From: Streptosporangium roseum DSM 43021
Lineage (GTDB): Bacteria > Actinomycetota > Actinomycetes > Streptosporangiales > Streptosporangiaceae
Assembly: GCF_000024865.1 (NCBI RefSeq)
Contig: NC_013595.1
Coordinates: 10,277,315 to 10,341,314 of the forward strand
Length of the DNA stretch: 64,000 nt
Reading direction: 5' to 3'
Part shown: piece by piece, positions 1 to 8,717 of the stretch
Layout of the letters: each line of letters begins with the position of its first letter
How positions within the stretch are numbered: the first letter of the stretch is position 1
Made by a program: the position numbers and the translations under genes
The notes under the pieces: model-generated
Told to the model about the DNA's origin: nothing
Databases searched by the model: none
Seen by the model: only the letters and a program-made list of their open reading frames with translations

Positions 1-1
1 C

Positions 2-490
2 TCCCAGGGCGAGGACTCGCTTGAGGAGGCCCACCAGCTCGCGACCGCCGCGAGCGAGGTCTTCGGCGCGTTCCCCGACAGGGTGAACGACCACGCCAAG
101 AGCCTGGTGGTGCTCGCCTACGTCCAGCTCAGAAGCGGCGATCCGGACGGCGCGGCCGACCTGGCCGGGTCCGCCCTCGACGCGCTGAGCGGCCGGATCG
201 GCGCCACGGCGGCCACCGCACACCTGGTGCTCGCCCAGGTCGCGCTCACCCGCGGCGAAGGCGATGTCACGACCATCCTGCACAGCGCCCGCGGGCTGCT
301 CGACGACCTGCGGTCCGGGGCCTCCAGCCCCGACCGGGAGATCGCACGGGTCTGGCGCGAGCTCGGCGACCTGTACAGCCGGGTCGGTGCCGGCGAGGAG
401 CAGGCGAGCGCATACCGTAAGGCGCTTGAAGCCGCCGGAGTGCGTAGTGCGATGGTTGGTGTGACGGTCGATTCGGCGCTGGTTCGGTAA
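2..490 (+). CDS. C-terminal part of a TPR-repeat protein, probably a regulator (cut by window edge)
   Basis: An open frame enters from base 2 and ends with TAA at 488-490; no start is visible, so the 5' part lies outside. The translated part is built of alanine-rich helical pairs typical of tetratricopeptide repeats (for example AYVQLRSGDPDGAADLAGSA and ELGDLYSRVGAGEEQASAYR). Actinobacterial proteins with this kind of tail often carry an N-terminal Xre-type helix-turn-helix, but that part cannot be seen here. The internal GTG at 83 is not needed, because the frame stays open upstream of it. Function is inferred from fold only. Confidence 0.7.
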   Translation, partial: SQGEDSLEEAHQLATAASEVFGAFPDRVNDHAKSLVVLAYVQLRSGDPDGAADLAGSALDALSGRIGATAATAHLVLAQVALTRGEGDVTTILHSARGLLDDLRSGASSPDREIARVWRELGDLYSRVGAGEEQASAYRKALEAAGVRSAMVGVTVDSALVR

Positions 491-544
491 AACAACTCGC
501 TCACCAGGCCTCTGGATTTGTTTTTCTGCCTCCGGAATAATTAG

Positions 545-552
545 GGTCGACC
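545..552. promoter_or_regulatory. Candidate GntR/FadR operator
   Basis: The palindrome GGTCGACC lies about 45 bases before the GTG of the FadR-type regulator, in an AT-richer stretch that should hold its promoter. It fits the GT-(N)-AC core that FadR-family proteins bind. Autoregulation is an inference; an 8-base palindrome is weak evidence. Confidence 0.3.
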
Positions 553-598
553 AGTCATTGACTCATAGGATGATTGGTTTCCCCGGAGGAGGCGGACT

Positions 599-1288
599 GT
601 GAGTCTGCGTACGGCGCAGCGAGCGTCCCTCGTCGACCAGGTGATCGATCAGCTCAAAGAGCAGATCACTTCGAACTCCTGGCAGATGCACGCGAAGATT
701 CCCACCGAGACCGTGCTCGCCGAACAGCTCGGGGTCGGACGTAACACCGTGCGCGAGGCGGTGAGAGCGCTCACTCACGCGGGCCTGCTGGAGTGCCGTC
801 AGGGCGACGGCACGTACGTCCGCGCCACCAGCGAACTGTCGGGTGCCATGCTGCGGCGGCTGCGCACCGCCGAGCAGTTGGAGATCCTGGAAGTACGGCG
901 TGCGCTGGAGGTGGAGGCCGCCAGGCTGGCCGCGACGAGGCGCAGCGACGCCGACATCGTCCGCATCGAAACCGCCCTGGCCGAACGGGAGCGGGCCTGG
1001 GAGATCGGCGAGCCCAACGCGTTCGTCGAGGCCGACCTGGCCTTCCACATCGCGGTCGTCCAGGCCACCCACAACCTGGTCCTGATCGACCTCTACGAGG
1101 ACTTCTCGGCCGCCCTGCGGGCGAGCATCACCGCTGCGGGCACCTCGCTCAACAGCACCTACATCCCGCACGAGGCCATCGCCCGCGCCATCGCGGCCGG
1201 CGACGTGGCCGCCGCCGAACGCGCCGGTCACGCGTGCATGGAGCACATCCTGATCGCCCTGACCGAGGCTCAGGAGCTCTCCCCCTAG
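599..1288 (+). CDS. FadR-family (GntR) transcriptional regulator with FCD domain
   Basis: 229 aa. Residues ~10-75 form the GntR winged helix (LAEQLGVGRNTVREAVRALT), and ~95-215 an all-helical FCD effector domain. The usual FCD metal-ligand pattern is visible as D146, H150 and the late histidines H191 and H211/H216. FCD regulators bind carboxylates or similar metabolites; the ligand cannot be told here. The GTG start follows a strong ribosome site (GGAGGAGG). It stands alone, convergent with the dnaN paralog across a long hairpin, so its target is not obvious from its neighbours. Confidence 0.88.
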   Translation: MSLRTAQRASLVDQVIDQLKEQITSNSWQMHAKIPTETVLAEQLGVGRNTVREAVRALTHAGLLECRQGDGTYVRATSELSGAMLRRLRTAEQLEILEVRRALEVEAARLAATRRSDADIVRIETALAERERAWEIGEPNAFVEADLAFHIAVVQATHNLVLIDLYEDFSAALRASITAAGTSLNSTYIPHEAIARAIAAGDVAAAERAGHACMEHILIALTEAQELSP

Positions 1289-1341
1289 CTGTGTCGACCA
1301 CGAGCGCTGCCGACGGTCGGACTTGATCGACAGCGAAGACC

Positions 1342-1396
1342 CCCGATGTGCGAAAGGGCCCGCTCCCTCAAGGAGCGGGCCCTTTCGCACATCGGG
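1342..1396. terminator. Bidirectional terminator, 25-bp perfect inverted repeat
   Basis: Two 25-base arms (1342-1366 and 1372-1396) are exact reverse complements around the loop CTCAA. The hairpin sits between the 3' ends of two convergent genes, so it can stop transcription from both sides. There is no clear U-tract, as is common in actinobacteria. Confidence 0.85.
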
Positions 1397-1406
1397 CGGG
1401 ACTCGG

Positions 1407-2504
1407 TCAGGTGAGGCGCAGGGACATCACGAGGTAGCGGAAGGCGGGGTCGGCGTCACCGGGGACCTCGGTGATGAGGGCCGGCCGGCTGGGGGACTCC
1501 ATGTTGAGCCGGACGAACTCGGTCTCGACCCCGGCCAGGCCGTCCAGCAGGAACTGGGACTGGAAGGCGATCTGGATGCCGTCGCCGGACAGCTCCGCCT
1601 CCATGACCTCGGTGCCGCGGCCGATGTCGCCGCCGCCCGCCTGGATGAGCACCTGTCCCTGGCTGAACGACAGCCGGATCGCGGTGTTGCGCTCGGCGAC
1701 CAGCGCGACGCGCTTGATCGCGTCGATGAACGGGGCCACCCGGAGGTCGGCCCGGATCGACCAGTCGTCGGACAGCCGCGAGCGGTAGTCGATGAACTGC
1801 TCGTCGAGCAGGCGGACCGTGGTGCTCCGGCCGACGCTCTCGAAGCCCGCGACACCGTCGCCCAGCGCCATCGACACCTCGCCGCCGCGCAGCGATCTGG
1901 CCACCTCGACGAGCACCCGGGCGGGCACCATGGCCGCGGCCGCGGCGCCGGGCTCCTCGGGGCGCCAGCCGAACTCCCTCGCCGCGATGCGGTAGCGGTC
2001 GGTGGCGGCCATGGCCACGGTCTCGCCGGAGATGTCGATCCGGATGCCGGTCAGCATGGGGAGGCTCTCGTCACGGCTGGCCGCGGGCGCCACCTGACCG
2101 ACCGCGCTCGCGAAGACGCCGCCGCCGACCGCGCCGATCTTCGGTGGCATGGACGGCAGGGTCGGAAAGTCTTCCACCGGCATGGTGAGCAGGCCGAATT
2201 CGGCGCTGCCACAGGTCAGCACCGCCTCGGAGCCGCTGGTGACGATCTCCACCGGCTCGGCGGGCAGGCTCCGGGTGATCTCCGCGAGGATCCGGCCGGG
2301 GATCAGCACCCGGCCTGGCTCCGCCACGTCGGCCTCGATCGAGGCGCGGGCGGAGACGTCGTAGTCGAAGGCCGACAGCACGAGGTCGTCGCCGGCCTCC
2401 AGGAGCAGCCCGGAGAGCACGGGGAGGGCCGGACGGTTCGGCAGCGCCCGGGCGACCCAGGCCACCGCGTCGGCCAGGACATCACGGTTAACCTGGAACT
2501 TCAC
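1407..2504 (-). CDS. dnaN: DNA polymerase III beta sliding-clamp paralog
   Basis: 365 aa, close to the usual clamp length. The N-terminus (MKFQVNRDVLADAVAWVARA) and the C-terminal pattern YLVMSLRLT match DnaN, whose clamps end in a similar M-P-x-R-L motif; the three repeated clamp domains fill the length. The start is a GTG at 2504; the upstream open frame is low-complexity and unlikely to be translated. The housekeeping dnaN is expected beside dnaA beyond the right end, about 60 kb away, so this is probably a second copy. It may be a backup clamp or a partner for a specialised polymerase; nothing next to it decides which. Confidence 0.85.
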   Translation of the reverse strand: MKFQVNRDVLADAVAWVARALPNRPALPVLSGLLLEAGDDLVLSAFDYDVSARASIEADVAEPGRVLIPGRILAEITRSLPAEPVEIVTSGSEAVLTCGSAEFGLLTMPVEDFPTLPSMPPKIGAVGGGVFASAVGQVAPAASRDESLPMLTGIRIDISGETVAMAATDRYRIAAREFGWRPEEPGAAAAAMVPARVLVEVARSLRGGEVSMALGDGVAGFESVGRSTTVRLLDEQFIDYRSRLSDDWSIRADLRVAPFIDAIKRVALVAERNTAIRLSFSQGQVLIQAGGGDIGRGTEVMEAELSGDGIQIAFQSQFLLDGLAGVETEFVRLNMESPSRPALITEVPGDADPAFRYLVMSLRLT

Positions 2505-2974
2505 CTGATCATCCCTTCGTCCTGAACGGCACCCCCACGCGCGGGAGCCGTACGTCAACAGAACGGTAGCCGGTGGGACCGACAAGAACCTCCGAGCCGC
2601 CCCATATGCCTCGTGCGGGTGAGGCCCCGGGGGCCGGTGTGATCGGAGGGACGGACTGTCCGGTACCGGAAGAGCGGAGCAGGCAGTCCGGCGCCGGAAG
2701 AGGGCCCCTGGGCCGGGCGGAGAGCGGGGCGGGCCGGCCGGCGCCGGAGGAGGGCCGTGGCTAGGGGGATAGACCCCGGGCCGGGCGGAGAGCGGGACAG
2801 GCCAGCGCCGGAGGAGGGCCGTGGCCGGCCGCGCCCCGGCCGGGGGATAGACCCTGGGCCGGACGGAGAGCGCGGCCCGCCGGGACTTTCCGGAGGCGCT
2901 GACCAATATGGTCAGACATGCGAGGTCCCTCGTTTACCGGCCCAGCTCCGGGAAGACCGAAAGGCGGTTGGGTG
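2505..2974. repeat. Gene-free stretch with three diverged direct repeats
   Basis: No convincing gene between the dnaN paralog and the NarL-type regulator. A GC-rich element with the core GGCCGGGCGGAGAGCG (last copy GGCCGGACGGAGAGCG) occurs at 2711-2726, 2779-2794 and 2857-2872, spaced 68 and 78 bases apart; flanking blocks reading GCCGGAGGAGGGCCGTGG and GGGGGATAGACCC are shared between copies. This looks like decayed tandem duplication. The two genes on either side are transcribed away from it, so it must also hold two promoters. Confidence 0.6.
2899..2915. promoter_or_regulatory. Candidate operator CTGACC-N5-GGTCAG
   Basis: A perfect 6-base inverted repeat around AATAT lies 60-75 bases before the start of the NarL-type response regulator, in the first AT-rich patch after the GC-rich repeats. 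Position fits a regulator site or a -10/-35 overlap. No family assignment is possible. Confidence 0.3.
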
Positions 2975-3628
2975 ATGAGCATCCGTGTGGTGGTGGCCGA
3001 CGATCAGGAGCTGGTCAGGGGCGGATTCTCCATGATCCTGGACGCCCAGCCGGACATCGCCGTCGTGGCCGAGGCCGGCGACGGGGCCGAGGCGGTCGCC
3101 GCGGTCCGCGAGCACCGTCCCGACCTGCTGCTCCTGGACATCAGGATGCCCAGGATGGACGGCATCGCGGCTGCCCGGGTGGTCTGCGAGGAGACGGACA
3201 CCAAGGTGCTCATGCTGACCACGTTCGACCAGGACGACTACGTCTACGACGCGCTGCACGCCGGGGCCAGCGGGTTCCTGCTGAAGGACGTGCGCCGCGA
3301 CGACCTGGTGCAGGCGGTCCGGGTGGTGGCCGGCGGCGAGTCGCTGCTCGCGCCGTCGGTGACCCGGCGGCTGATCGACGACATGGTGCGCAGGCGGGCC
3401 AGGCCCCCGGCGCCGGCGGCCGCGCTCGACATGCTGACTGCCCGGGAACGCGAGACCCTCGAACTCCTCGGCCGCGGCCTGTCCAACGCCGAGATCGCGG
3501 CCACGATGGTGGTCAGCGAGCACACGGTCAAGACCCACGTGAGCAACGTACTGACCAAGCTCGGCCTGCGCGACCGGGTCCAGGCGGTCATCACGGCCTA
3601 CGAGACCGGGCTGATCCAGCGCGCCTGA
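2975..3628 (+). CDS. NarL/LuxR-family response regulator (orphan)
   Basis: 217 aa. Receiver domain residues 1-120 with acidic pocket D9/D10, phospho-acceptor D55 (LLLLDIRMPRMDG) and the conserved lysine in LLKDVRRDDL; LuxR-type helix-turn-helix at ~150-207 (LTARERETLELLGRGLSNAE). The ATG at 2975 is chosen because the receiver begins there (MSIRVVVADD); an upstream ATG at 2918 would add an unconserved tail. No histidine kinase lies beside it on the same strand. The kinase at 4465-5991 already has its own regulator, so cross-talk is only possible, not shown. Confidence 0.9.
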   Translation: MSIRVVVADDQELVRGGFSMILDAQPDIAVVAEAGDGAEAVAAVREHRPDLLLLDIRMPRMDGIAAARVVCEETDTKVLMLTTFDQDDYVYDALHAGASGFLLKDVRRDDLVQAVRVVAGGESLLAPSVTRRLIDDMVRRRARPPAPAAALDMLTARERETLELLGRGLSNAEIAATMVVSEHTVKTHVSNVLTKLGLRDRVQAVITAYETGLIQRA

Positions 3629-3802
3629 CGTCCTCGCGCGCGTGCGGGAGGGGCGGACCGGGCGACCTCCGAGATGTCGATCCGGCCCAACGCCCTCGCG
3701 TGCGGGAGGGGCGGCTGACAGAGACGGGAAGAGCCTCCCTGGAGAAGGCCGGCGCCTCCGCGTCGCCGGTCGGGCGCGGCCGGCGGGCGGTCCGGAAGGC
3801 GG

Positions 3803-4468
3803 CTACGGCTGGGAGCGGGCCGCGTTGAGGTAGGTCAGGACGGCCAGGACGCGGCGGTTGTCGTCGTCGGACGGGGCGAGGCCGAGCTTGCCGAAGATGC
3901 TGGCCGTGTGCTTGCCGACCGCGCTCTCGCTGAGGAACAGGCGCTGGGAGATGGCGGCGTTGGAACGGCCCCCGGCCATCAGCTCCAGCACCTCGCGCTC
4001 ACGCGGGGTCAGCGCGCCGAGCGGCTCGTGCCGGGCGGTGCTGGCCAGGAGCTTGGCGATCACCTCGGGGTCCATCGCGGTGCCTCCGGCGGCGACGCGG
4101 CGGACCGCGTCGACGAACTGCTCGGCGTTGAACACCCGGTCCTTGAGGAGGTAGCCGATCGCCCCCGAGCCGTCGGCCAGCAGCTCGCGCGCGTAGAGCT
4201 GCTCGACGTGCTGGGAGAGCACGAGCACCGGCAGGCCGGGAACGGCCCTGCGGGCGGCCAGCGCCGCCTGGAGCCCCTCGTCGGTGAACGTGGGCGGGAG
4301 CCGTACGTCCACCACGGCGACGTCGGGCCGCTCGTCGGTCAGCGCCTTCAGCAGCTCGGGACCGGACTCGACCGCCGCGACGACCTCGAAGCCGTGCGCC
4401 TGGAGCAGATGGACCAGGCCGTCCCTGAGCAGGTAGAGATCTTCGGCGATGACGACTCTCGGGCTCAT
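3803..4468 (-). CDS. NarL/LuxR-family response regulator paired with the kinase at 4465-5991
   Basis: 221 aa. Receiver with D9/D10-equivalent acidic residues (VVIAEDLYLLRDG) and phospho-acceptor D54 (VAVVDVRLPPTFTDEG), then a LuxR helix-turn-helix (LTPREREVLELMAGGRSNAA). Its ATG overlaps the TGA of the upstream histidine kinase gene by four bases (4465-4468), so the two are translationally coupled and form one two-component system. The system diverges from an ABC-2 exporter at 6125-8031, its most likely target, as in drug-exporter loci of related bacteria. The target assignment is inference. Confidence 0.92.
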   Translation of the reverse strand: MSPRVVIAEDLYLLRDGLVHLLQAHGFEVVAAVESGPELLKALTDERPDVAVVDVRLPPTFTDEGLQAALAARRAVPGLPVLVLSQHVEQLYARELLADGSGAIGYLLKDRVFNAEQFVDAVRRVAAGGTAMDPEVIAKLLASTARHEPLGALTPREREVLELMAGGRSNAAISQRLFLSESAVGKHTASIFGKLGLAPSDDDNRRVLAVLTYLNAARSQP

Positions 4469-5991
4469 CGGTCCAACTTTAGACTGCGTATGGTGGTCTC
4501 CGTCATCGAGTGCCGGCGCGCATGCGCGATGGGAAGGGCCAGGGCCACGCCGTACATGCCGAGGCCCAGCAGGATGTTGAAGACGATCATCGGCCACTGC
4601 CACGGCTCGGGCAGGTAGAGCGCGAGGAACCAGCTGAACGCGTCGGCACCGACGATCTTGGCGACCATCGTGATCAGCCCCTGGGGGAACAGCGGGAGCC
4701 ATCCGAGGCCCCAGCCCAGACCGACGACGACGAGCTTCCACCGCGGCATCGGCACGCTGACCTCCGGCTCGGCCCAGGTCAGCGCGTCCGGCAGGTCGAT
4801 GACGGCCGTGGTCGGCCCCTCCGGCGGGCTGCTGATCGCGAGCACCCCGTCGAAGGCCGCCAGCCGCCGCTCGATGCCGCGCAGGCCGCTGCCCCGCGAG
4901 GGATCGGCGCCGCCCGAGCCGTCGTCGGTGACGGTGACGCGCAGGGTCCGGCCCTGCCCGCTGATGTCGATCCACACGCGGTCGGCGCCGCCGTGCCGGG
5001 CGGCGTTGGTGAGCAGCTCGCTGATCGAGAAGTAGGCGGCCGACTCGACGGGCGAGTCCGGACGCGTCTTCAGGTCGACGGTGACCGTGACCTTCATCGG
5101 GCTGTCCAGCGCCAGGGCCCGTACGGCGTCGCCGAGGCCGCGTTCGGCCAGGACCGGCGGGTGGATGCCCCGGACCAGGCCGCGCAGCTCGGTGAGCGCC
5201 GTGGACGAGGCCTCGCGCGCCTTGGCCAGCAGGGCCTTGGCCGCCTCCGGGTCCCTGTCCATCAGCTCCTCGACCGCGCCGAGCGTCATCCCGATGGCGA
5301 CGAGCCTGGCCTGGGCCCCGTCGTGCAGGTCGCGCTCGATCCGCCGCAGCTCGGCCGCCTGGGAGTCCGCCGCCTCCAGGCGGACCCGGTCGAGCCGCTG
5401 GACCCGGCCGGCCAGCACGGCCCTCGCCGTGGGCGACAGCATCAGGTGGTTCCACCACCCGTAGCCGCGCAGCAGCCAGGGCATCGCGACCACCGCGGCG
5501 AGGGCCACCACCGCCGCCGCGGGCGTGCCGACCGGGTTCGGGTACCACGGCGCCGCCAGGAAGCAGCCGGCCACGACGAAGGGCATCAGCAGGAACGTCC
5601 CGGCGAGCACCGGGTTCAGAAGCAGCCAGAGCCCGTCCCGCCAGGTGGCCGGGTCGGTGAACAGCCACTTCCAGCGGTTGTTCCACTCGGGCCACCGCGG
5701 CGTCTTGTAGAGCTGGCGCTCGTGCCGGTACCAGCCGTCGGGCTGGGGCCGGGGCGGGGGCGGGGGCGGCAGGTAGGACGGTGCCACCGGCGTGCCCAGC
5801 CACCGGCCGGTGAGCTCCCTGGTGAGCATGGTGCGGCGCCTGATCAGGGTGACCATCGGGGTGAAGAAGAAGATCATCCCTAGCCCCGTCAGCATGGCGG
5901 TGACCAGGGACAGACCGACGAGGACGATGTCCGTCAGGGCCAGCAGCCCCAGTGCCAGGGCATGGCCGATCGCCACCACATGTCGCCTCAT
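4465..5991 (-). CDS. Sensor histidine kinase, HisKA_3 type, with C-terminal membrane segments
   Basis: 508 aa. N-terminal membrane helices at ~10-50, a proline-rich loop (~72-84) and more helices at ~120-180; then the dimerisation/phospho-acceptor box RRIERDLHDGAQARLVAIG with H223, and a HATPase domain (~310-405) with the G-box ending in GSGLRGIERRLAAFDG. Unusually, two more hydrophobic segments follow the ATPase domain (about 425-445 and 475-495). It phosphorylates the regulator encoded directly downstream with a four-base overlap. The signal is unknown; a membrane or cell-envelope cue would suit the many helices and the neighbouring exporter. Confidence 0.9.
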   Translation of the reverse strand: MRRHVVAIGHALALGLLALTDIVLVGLSLVTAMLTGLGMIFFFTPMVTLIRRRTMLTRELTGRWLGTPVAPSYLPPPPPPRPQPDGWYRHERQLYKTPRWPEWNNRWKWLFTDPATWRDGLWLLLNPVLAGTFLLMPFVVAGCFLAAPWYPNPVGTPAAAVVALAAVVAMPWLLRGYGWWNHLMLSPTARAVLAGRVQRLDRVRLEAADSQAAELRRIERDLHDGAQARLVAIGMTLGAVEELMDRDPEAAKALLAKAREASSTALTELRGLVRGIHPPVLAERGLGDAVRALALDSPMKVTVTVDLKTRPDSPVESAAYFSISELLTNAARHGGADRVWIDISGQGRTLRVTVTDDGSGGADPSRGSGLRGIERRLAAFDGVLAISSPPEGPTTAVIDLPDALTWAEPEVSVPMPRWKLVVVGLGWGLGWLPLFPQGLITMVAKIVGADAFSWFLALYLPEPWQWPMIVFNILLGLGMYGVALALPIAHARRHSMTETTIRSLKLDR

Positions 5992-6111
5992 GACATGGAG
6001 TCTCGCCCATCCGCCCGCACCCTACCAATGACGCTGGAGGCCGTACCGGGGTGGAGGTAGCCACACCCCCGCCGGGTGCCCAGACGGATTCTGCGCGGCC
6101 CGCGGGCTTCC

Positions 6112-6124
6112 TAGGGTCGTCGGC

Positions 6125-6127
<3 letters not shown>
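6112..6127 (+). promoter_or_regulatory. -10 element TAGGGT and leaderless start of the ABC exporter ATPase gene
   Basis: TAGGGT at 6112-6117 matches the actinobacterial -10 pattern TANNNT and lies 7 bases before the ATG at 6125. With no ribosome site before the ATG, the transcript probably begins at the start codon. Confidence 0.5.
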
Positions 6128-7021
<894 letters not shown>

Positions 7022-7024
<3 letters not shown>

Positions 7025-7292
7025 CCTCCTCCCCTCCGTGGAGGGAGGGGCTTCCCACGGTCGCCCGTGAGACTTCCTGCTTCACCGCCGGTCGCCCGCC
7101 CGGAAGGATCTCCATTGAGGTCTTACACCAGCTCCACAGGCGTTTCACCTCTCCGCCGGCCCGGCGGCGAGGGTAGTGCCGATCACGCAGACGGCTTGGT
7201 TATCGCCGCCGCCGAACACGTTACCGAATCGCGCGCCGCCGCACCGCGTTTTCTCCCCTGCCCGAGGGCGGGGGTATCCACGCTCAAGGAGA
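7022..7292 (-). mobile_element. Compact IS605/IS607-like (TnpB) relic with both ends, no intact transposase
   Basis: Read on the minus strand, the stretch starts with an imperfect hairpin near 7254-7273 (left-end-like, CCCCTGCCC / GGGCGGGGG), then a decayed coding end (LAAGPAER, stop at 7147-7145), then GGTGAAGCAGGAAGTC and a terminal GC hairpin (about 7026-7051) followed by AGGAGGTCA. That order (end of tnpB, GGTGAAGCAGGAA box, end hairpin) is the layout I know from TnpB elements whose 3' end yields the omega RNA. Almost all of tnpB is missing, so this looks like a non-autonomous deletion derivative that landed between the ATPase and permease genes. The family call rests on remembered consensus. 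Confidence 0.5.
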
Positions 7293-7296
7293 TTTG

Positions 7297-8031
7297 ATGA
7301 ACAAGATGATCCTGACCGAGGCGAAGCTCTTCCTGCGGGAGCCGGGCGGTCCGATCTTCGCGATCCTGCTTCCCCTGGCGCTCCTGCTCGGGCTGGGCAG
7401 CATCCCCGGCTTCCAGACGGCGGATCCCGCCCTGGGCGGGCAACGGGTGATCGACACCCAGCTCCCCGGCATGATGGTGGTGCTGTCGGTGGTGACGATG
7501 GCGCTGACCGCGCTGCCGGCCACCCTGGTGGCCTACCGGGAGAGCGGCGTGCTGCGCCGGATGTCGACCACCCCGGTCCGGCCGGTCCGGCTGCTGGTCG
7601 CCCAGGTGGTGAACAACATCGCGGTGGCGGTCATCGCGACCGCCCTGCTGATCGGCCTGGGCAACCTCGTCCTCGGCGTGGCCGTGCCCAGGAGTCTCCT
7701 GGCGTTCGCGGGCGTGTTCCTGCTCGGCAGCGCCTCGATGTTCGGCCTCGGCCTGCTGATCGCCGCCGTGGCGCCCAGCGCCAAGTCCGCGCCGGGCATC
7801 GGCTCGCTCCTGATGTTCCCGCTGCTCTTCCTGGCGGGCATGTGGATCCCCCGGGAGTTGCTGCCGGACCTGGCGCAGCGGATCGGCGACTTCCTGCCGA
7901 TGGCGCCGTTCGCCCAGGCGCTCCGCGACACGTGGGCGGGTCACGCACCCCAGCCGCTGCACCTGGTGGTGATGGCCGCGACCGTGCTCGTCACCGGCGT
8001 GCTGGCCGCGCGGCTGTTCCGGTGGGAGTAG
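7297..8031 (+). CDS. ABC-2 type exporter, permease subunit
   Basis: 244 aa with about six hydrophobic helices and the ABC-2 layout: a first helix near residue 20 (FAILLPLALLLGLG), a long outer loop, then five helices, ending with LAARLFRWE. The ATG at 7297 is preceded by AAGGAG at 7286-7291; a TTG at 7294 is also in frame. It forms an exporter with the ATPase encoded at 6125-7024. The ribosome site lies at the edge of the presumed TnpB relic, so the insertion may have reshaped translation of this gene. Confidence 0.9.
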   Translation: MNKMILTEAKLFLREPGGPIFAILLPLALLLGLGSIPGFQTADPALGGQRVIDTQLPGMMVVLSVVTMALTALPATLVAYRESGVLRRMSTTPVRPVRLLVAQVVNNIAVAVIATALLIGLGNLVLGVAVPRSLLAFAGVFLLGSASMFGLGLLIAAVAPSAKSAPGIGSLLMFPLLFLAGMWIPRELLPDLAQRIGDFLPMAPFAQALRDTWAGHAPQPLHLVVMAATVLVTGVLAARLFRWE

Positions 8032-8079
8032 CCTCCCGCCCGGTACGGCCCACCCCGAGGGGGCGCCGCACCTTATTTG

Positions 8080-8115
8080 ATTGATCATTCCAGTTTGTTC
8101 TATGGTGTGCCCATG
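8080..8115 (+). promoter_or_regulatory. Leaderless promoter and possible operator of the TetR gene
   Basis: TATGGT at 8101-8106 lies 6 bases before the ATG at 8113 and fits a leaderless -10. ATTGATCA (8080-8087) upstream has its reverse complement TGATCAAT at 8692-8699, directly before the SDR gene. A TetR dimer could recognise both, linking the two genes; this is inference. Confidence 0.4.
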
Positions 8116-8694
8116 GCGAGGACGAAGGCGTTCGATCCGGACGTCGCGCTCCGGGCGGCGCTGGAGCTGTTCTGGGAGCGCGGCTACGAGGCGACCTCCG
8201 TGACCGACCTGGTGGAGCACCTGGGGATCGGCAGGGCGAGCCTGTACGCCACGTTCGGCGGCAAGCACGAGCTCTACATGAAGTCCCTGCGGCGCTACCG
8301 GGAGACCAGGGAGCCGTCGCCGGTGGTGATGCTGTCGCAGCCGGGGCCCGCGCTGCCGGCCGTACGGGGGCTGGTCGAGCTCTACACCGAGGATTCCATC
8401 CATGACCAGCGGCGACGCGGTTGCATGATCGTGAACGCGGCCGGGGAGATGCTTCCCGGCGACGACACGGTGGCCCGGTTCGTGGACGCCGAATGGACCG
8501 CGCTGGAGACCGCGCTGACCTCGGCGCTCATCCGGGCCCAGGCACAGGGGGAGCTGGCCGGGGGCCGCGACCCGAGGGCGCTGGCCCGGTTCCTGCTGGT
8601 CTTCCTGCAGGGGCTGCGGCTGACTGCCAAGGGGCTGCCGGATCCGGATCGCCTGCGTGACGCCGCCGCCCAGGCGCTCACGATTCTGGACTGA
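8113..8694 (+). CDS. TetR-family transcriptional regulator
   Basis: 193 aa. N-terminal helix-turn-helix at ~10-55 (ALELFWERGYEATSVTDLVE then GRASLYATFGGKHELY), followed by the helical TetR effector domain of the TetR_C_6/16-like type (RRGCMIVNAAGEM). The ATG at 8113 is placed by the family's usual MARTKAFD start and by a -10 element six bases upstream. The SDR oxidoreductase starts 23 bases after its stop on the same strand and is its likely target and operon partner. Such pairs commonly respond to aldehydes, quinones or other reactive small molecules. Confidence 0.92.
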   Translation: MARTKAFDPDVALRAALELFWERGYEATSVTDLVEHLGIGRASLYATFGGKHELYMKSLRRYRETREPSPVVMLSQPGPALPAVRGLVELYTEDSIHDQRRRGCMIVNAAGEMLPGDDTVARFVDAEWTALETALTSALIRAQAQGELAGGRDPRALARFLLVFLQGLRLTAKGLPDPDRLRDAAAQALTILD

Positions 8695-8717
8695 TCAATC
8701 TATTTTTTGGAGCAGTC

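Noticed and set aside
218..226. Altered DnaB Walker A (ARPAIGKST, residue numbering) as a sign of inactivity
   Set aside because: The catalytic GKS/T is intact and ARP at this place is normal for actinobacterial DnaB; only one glycine is replaced by alanine.
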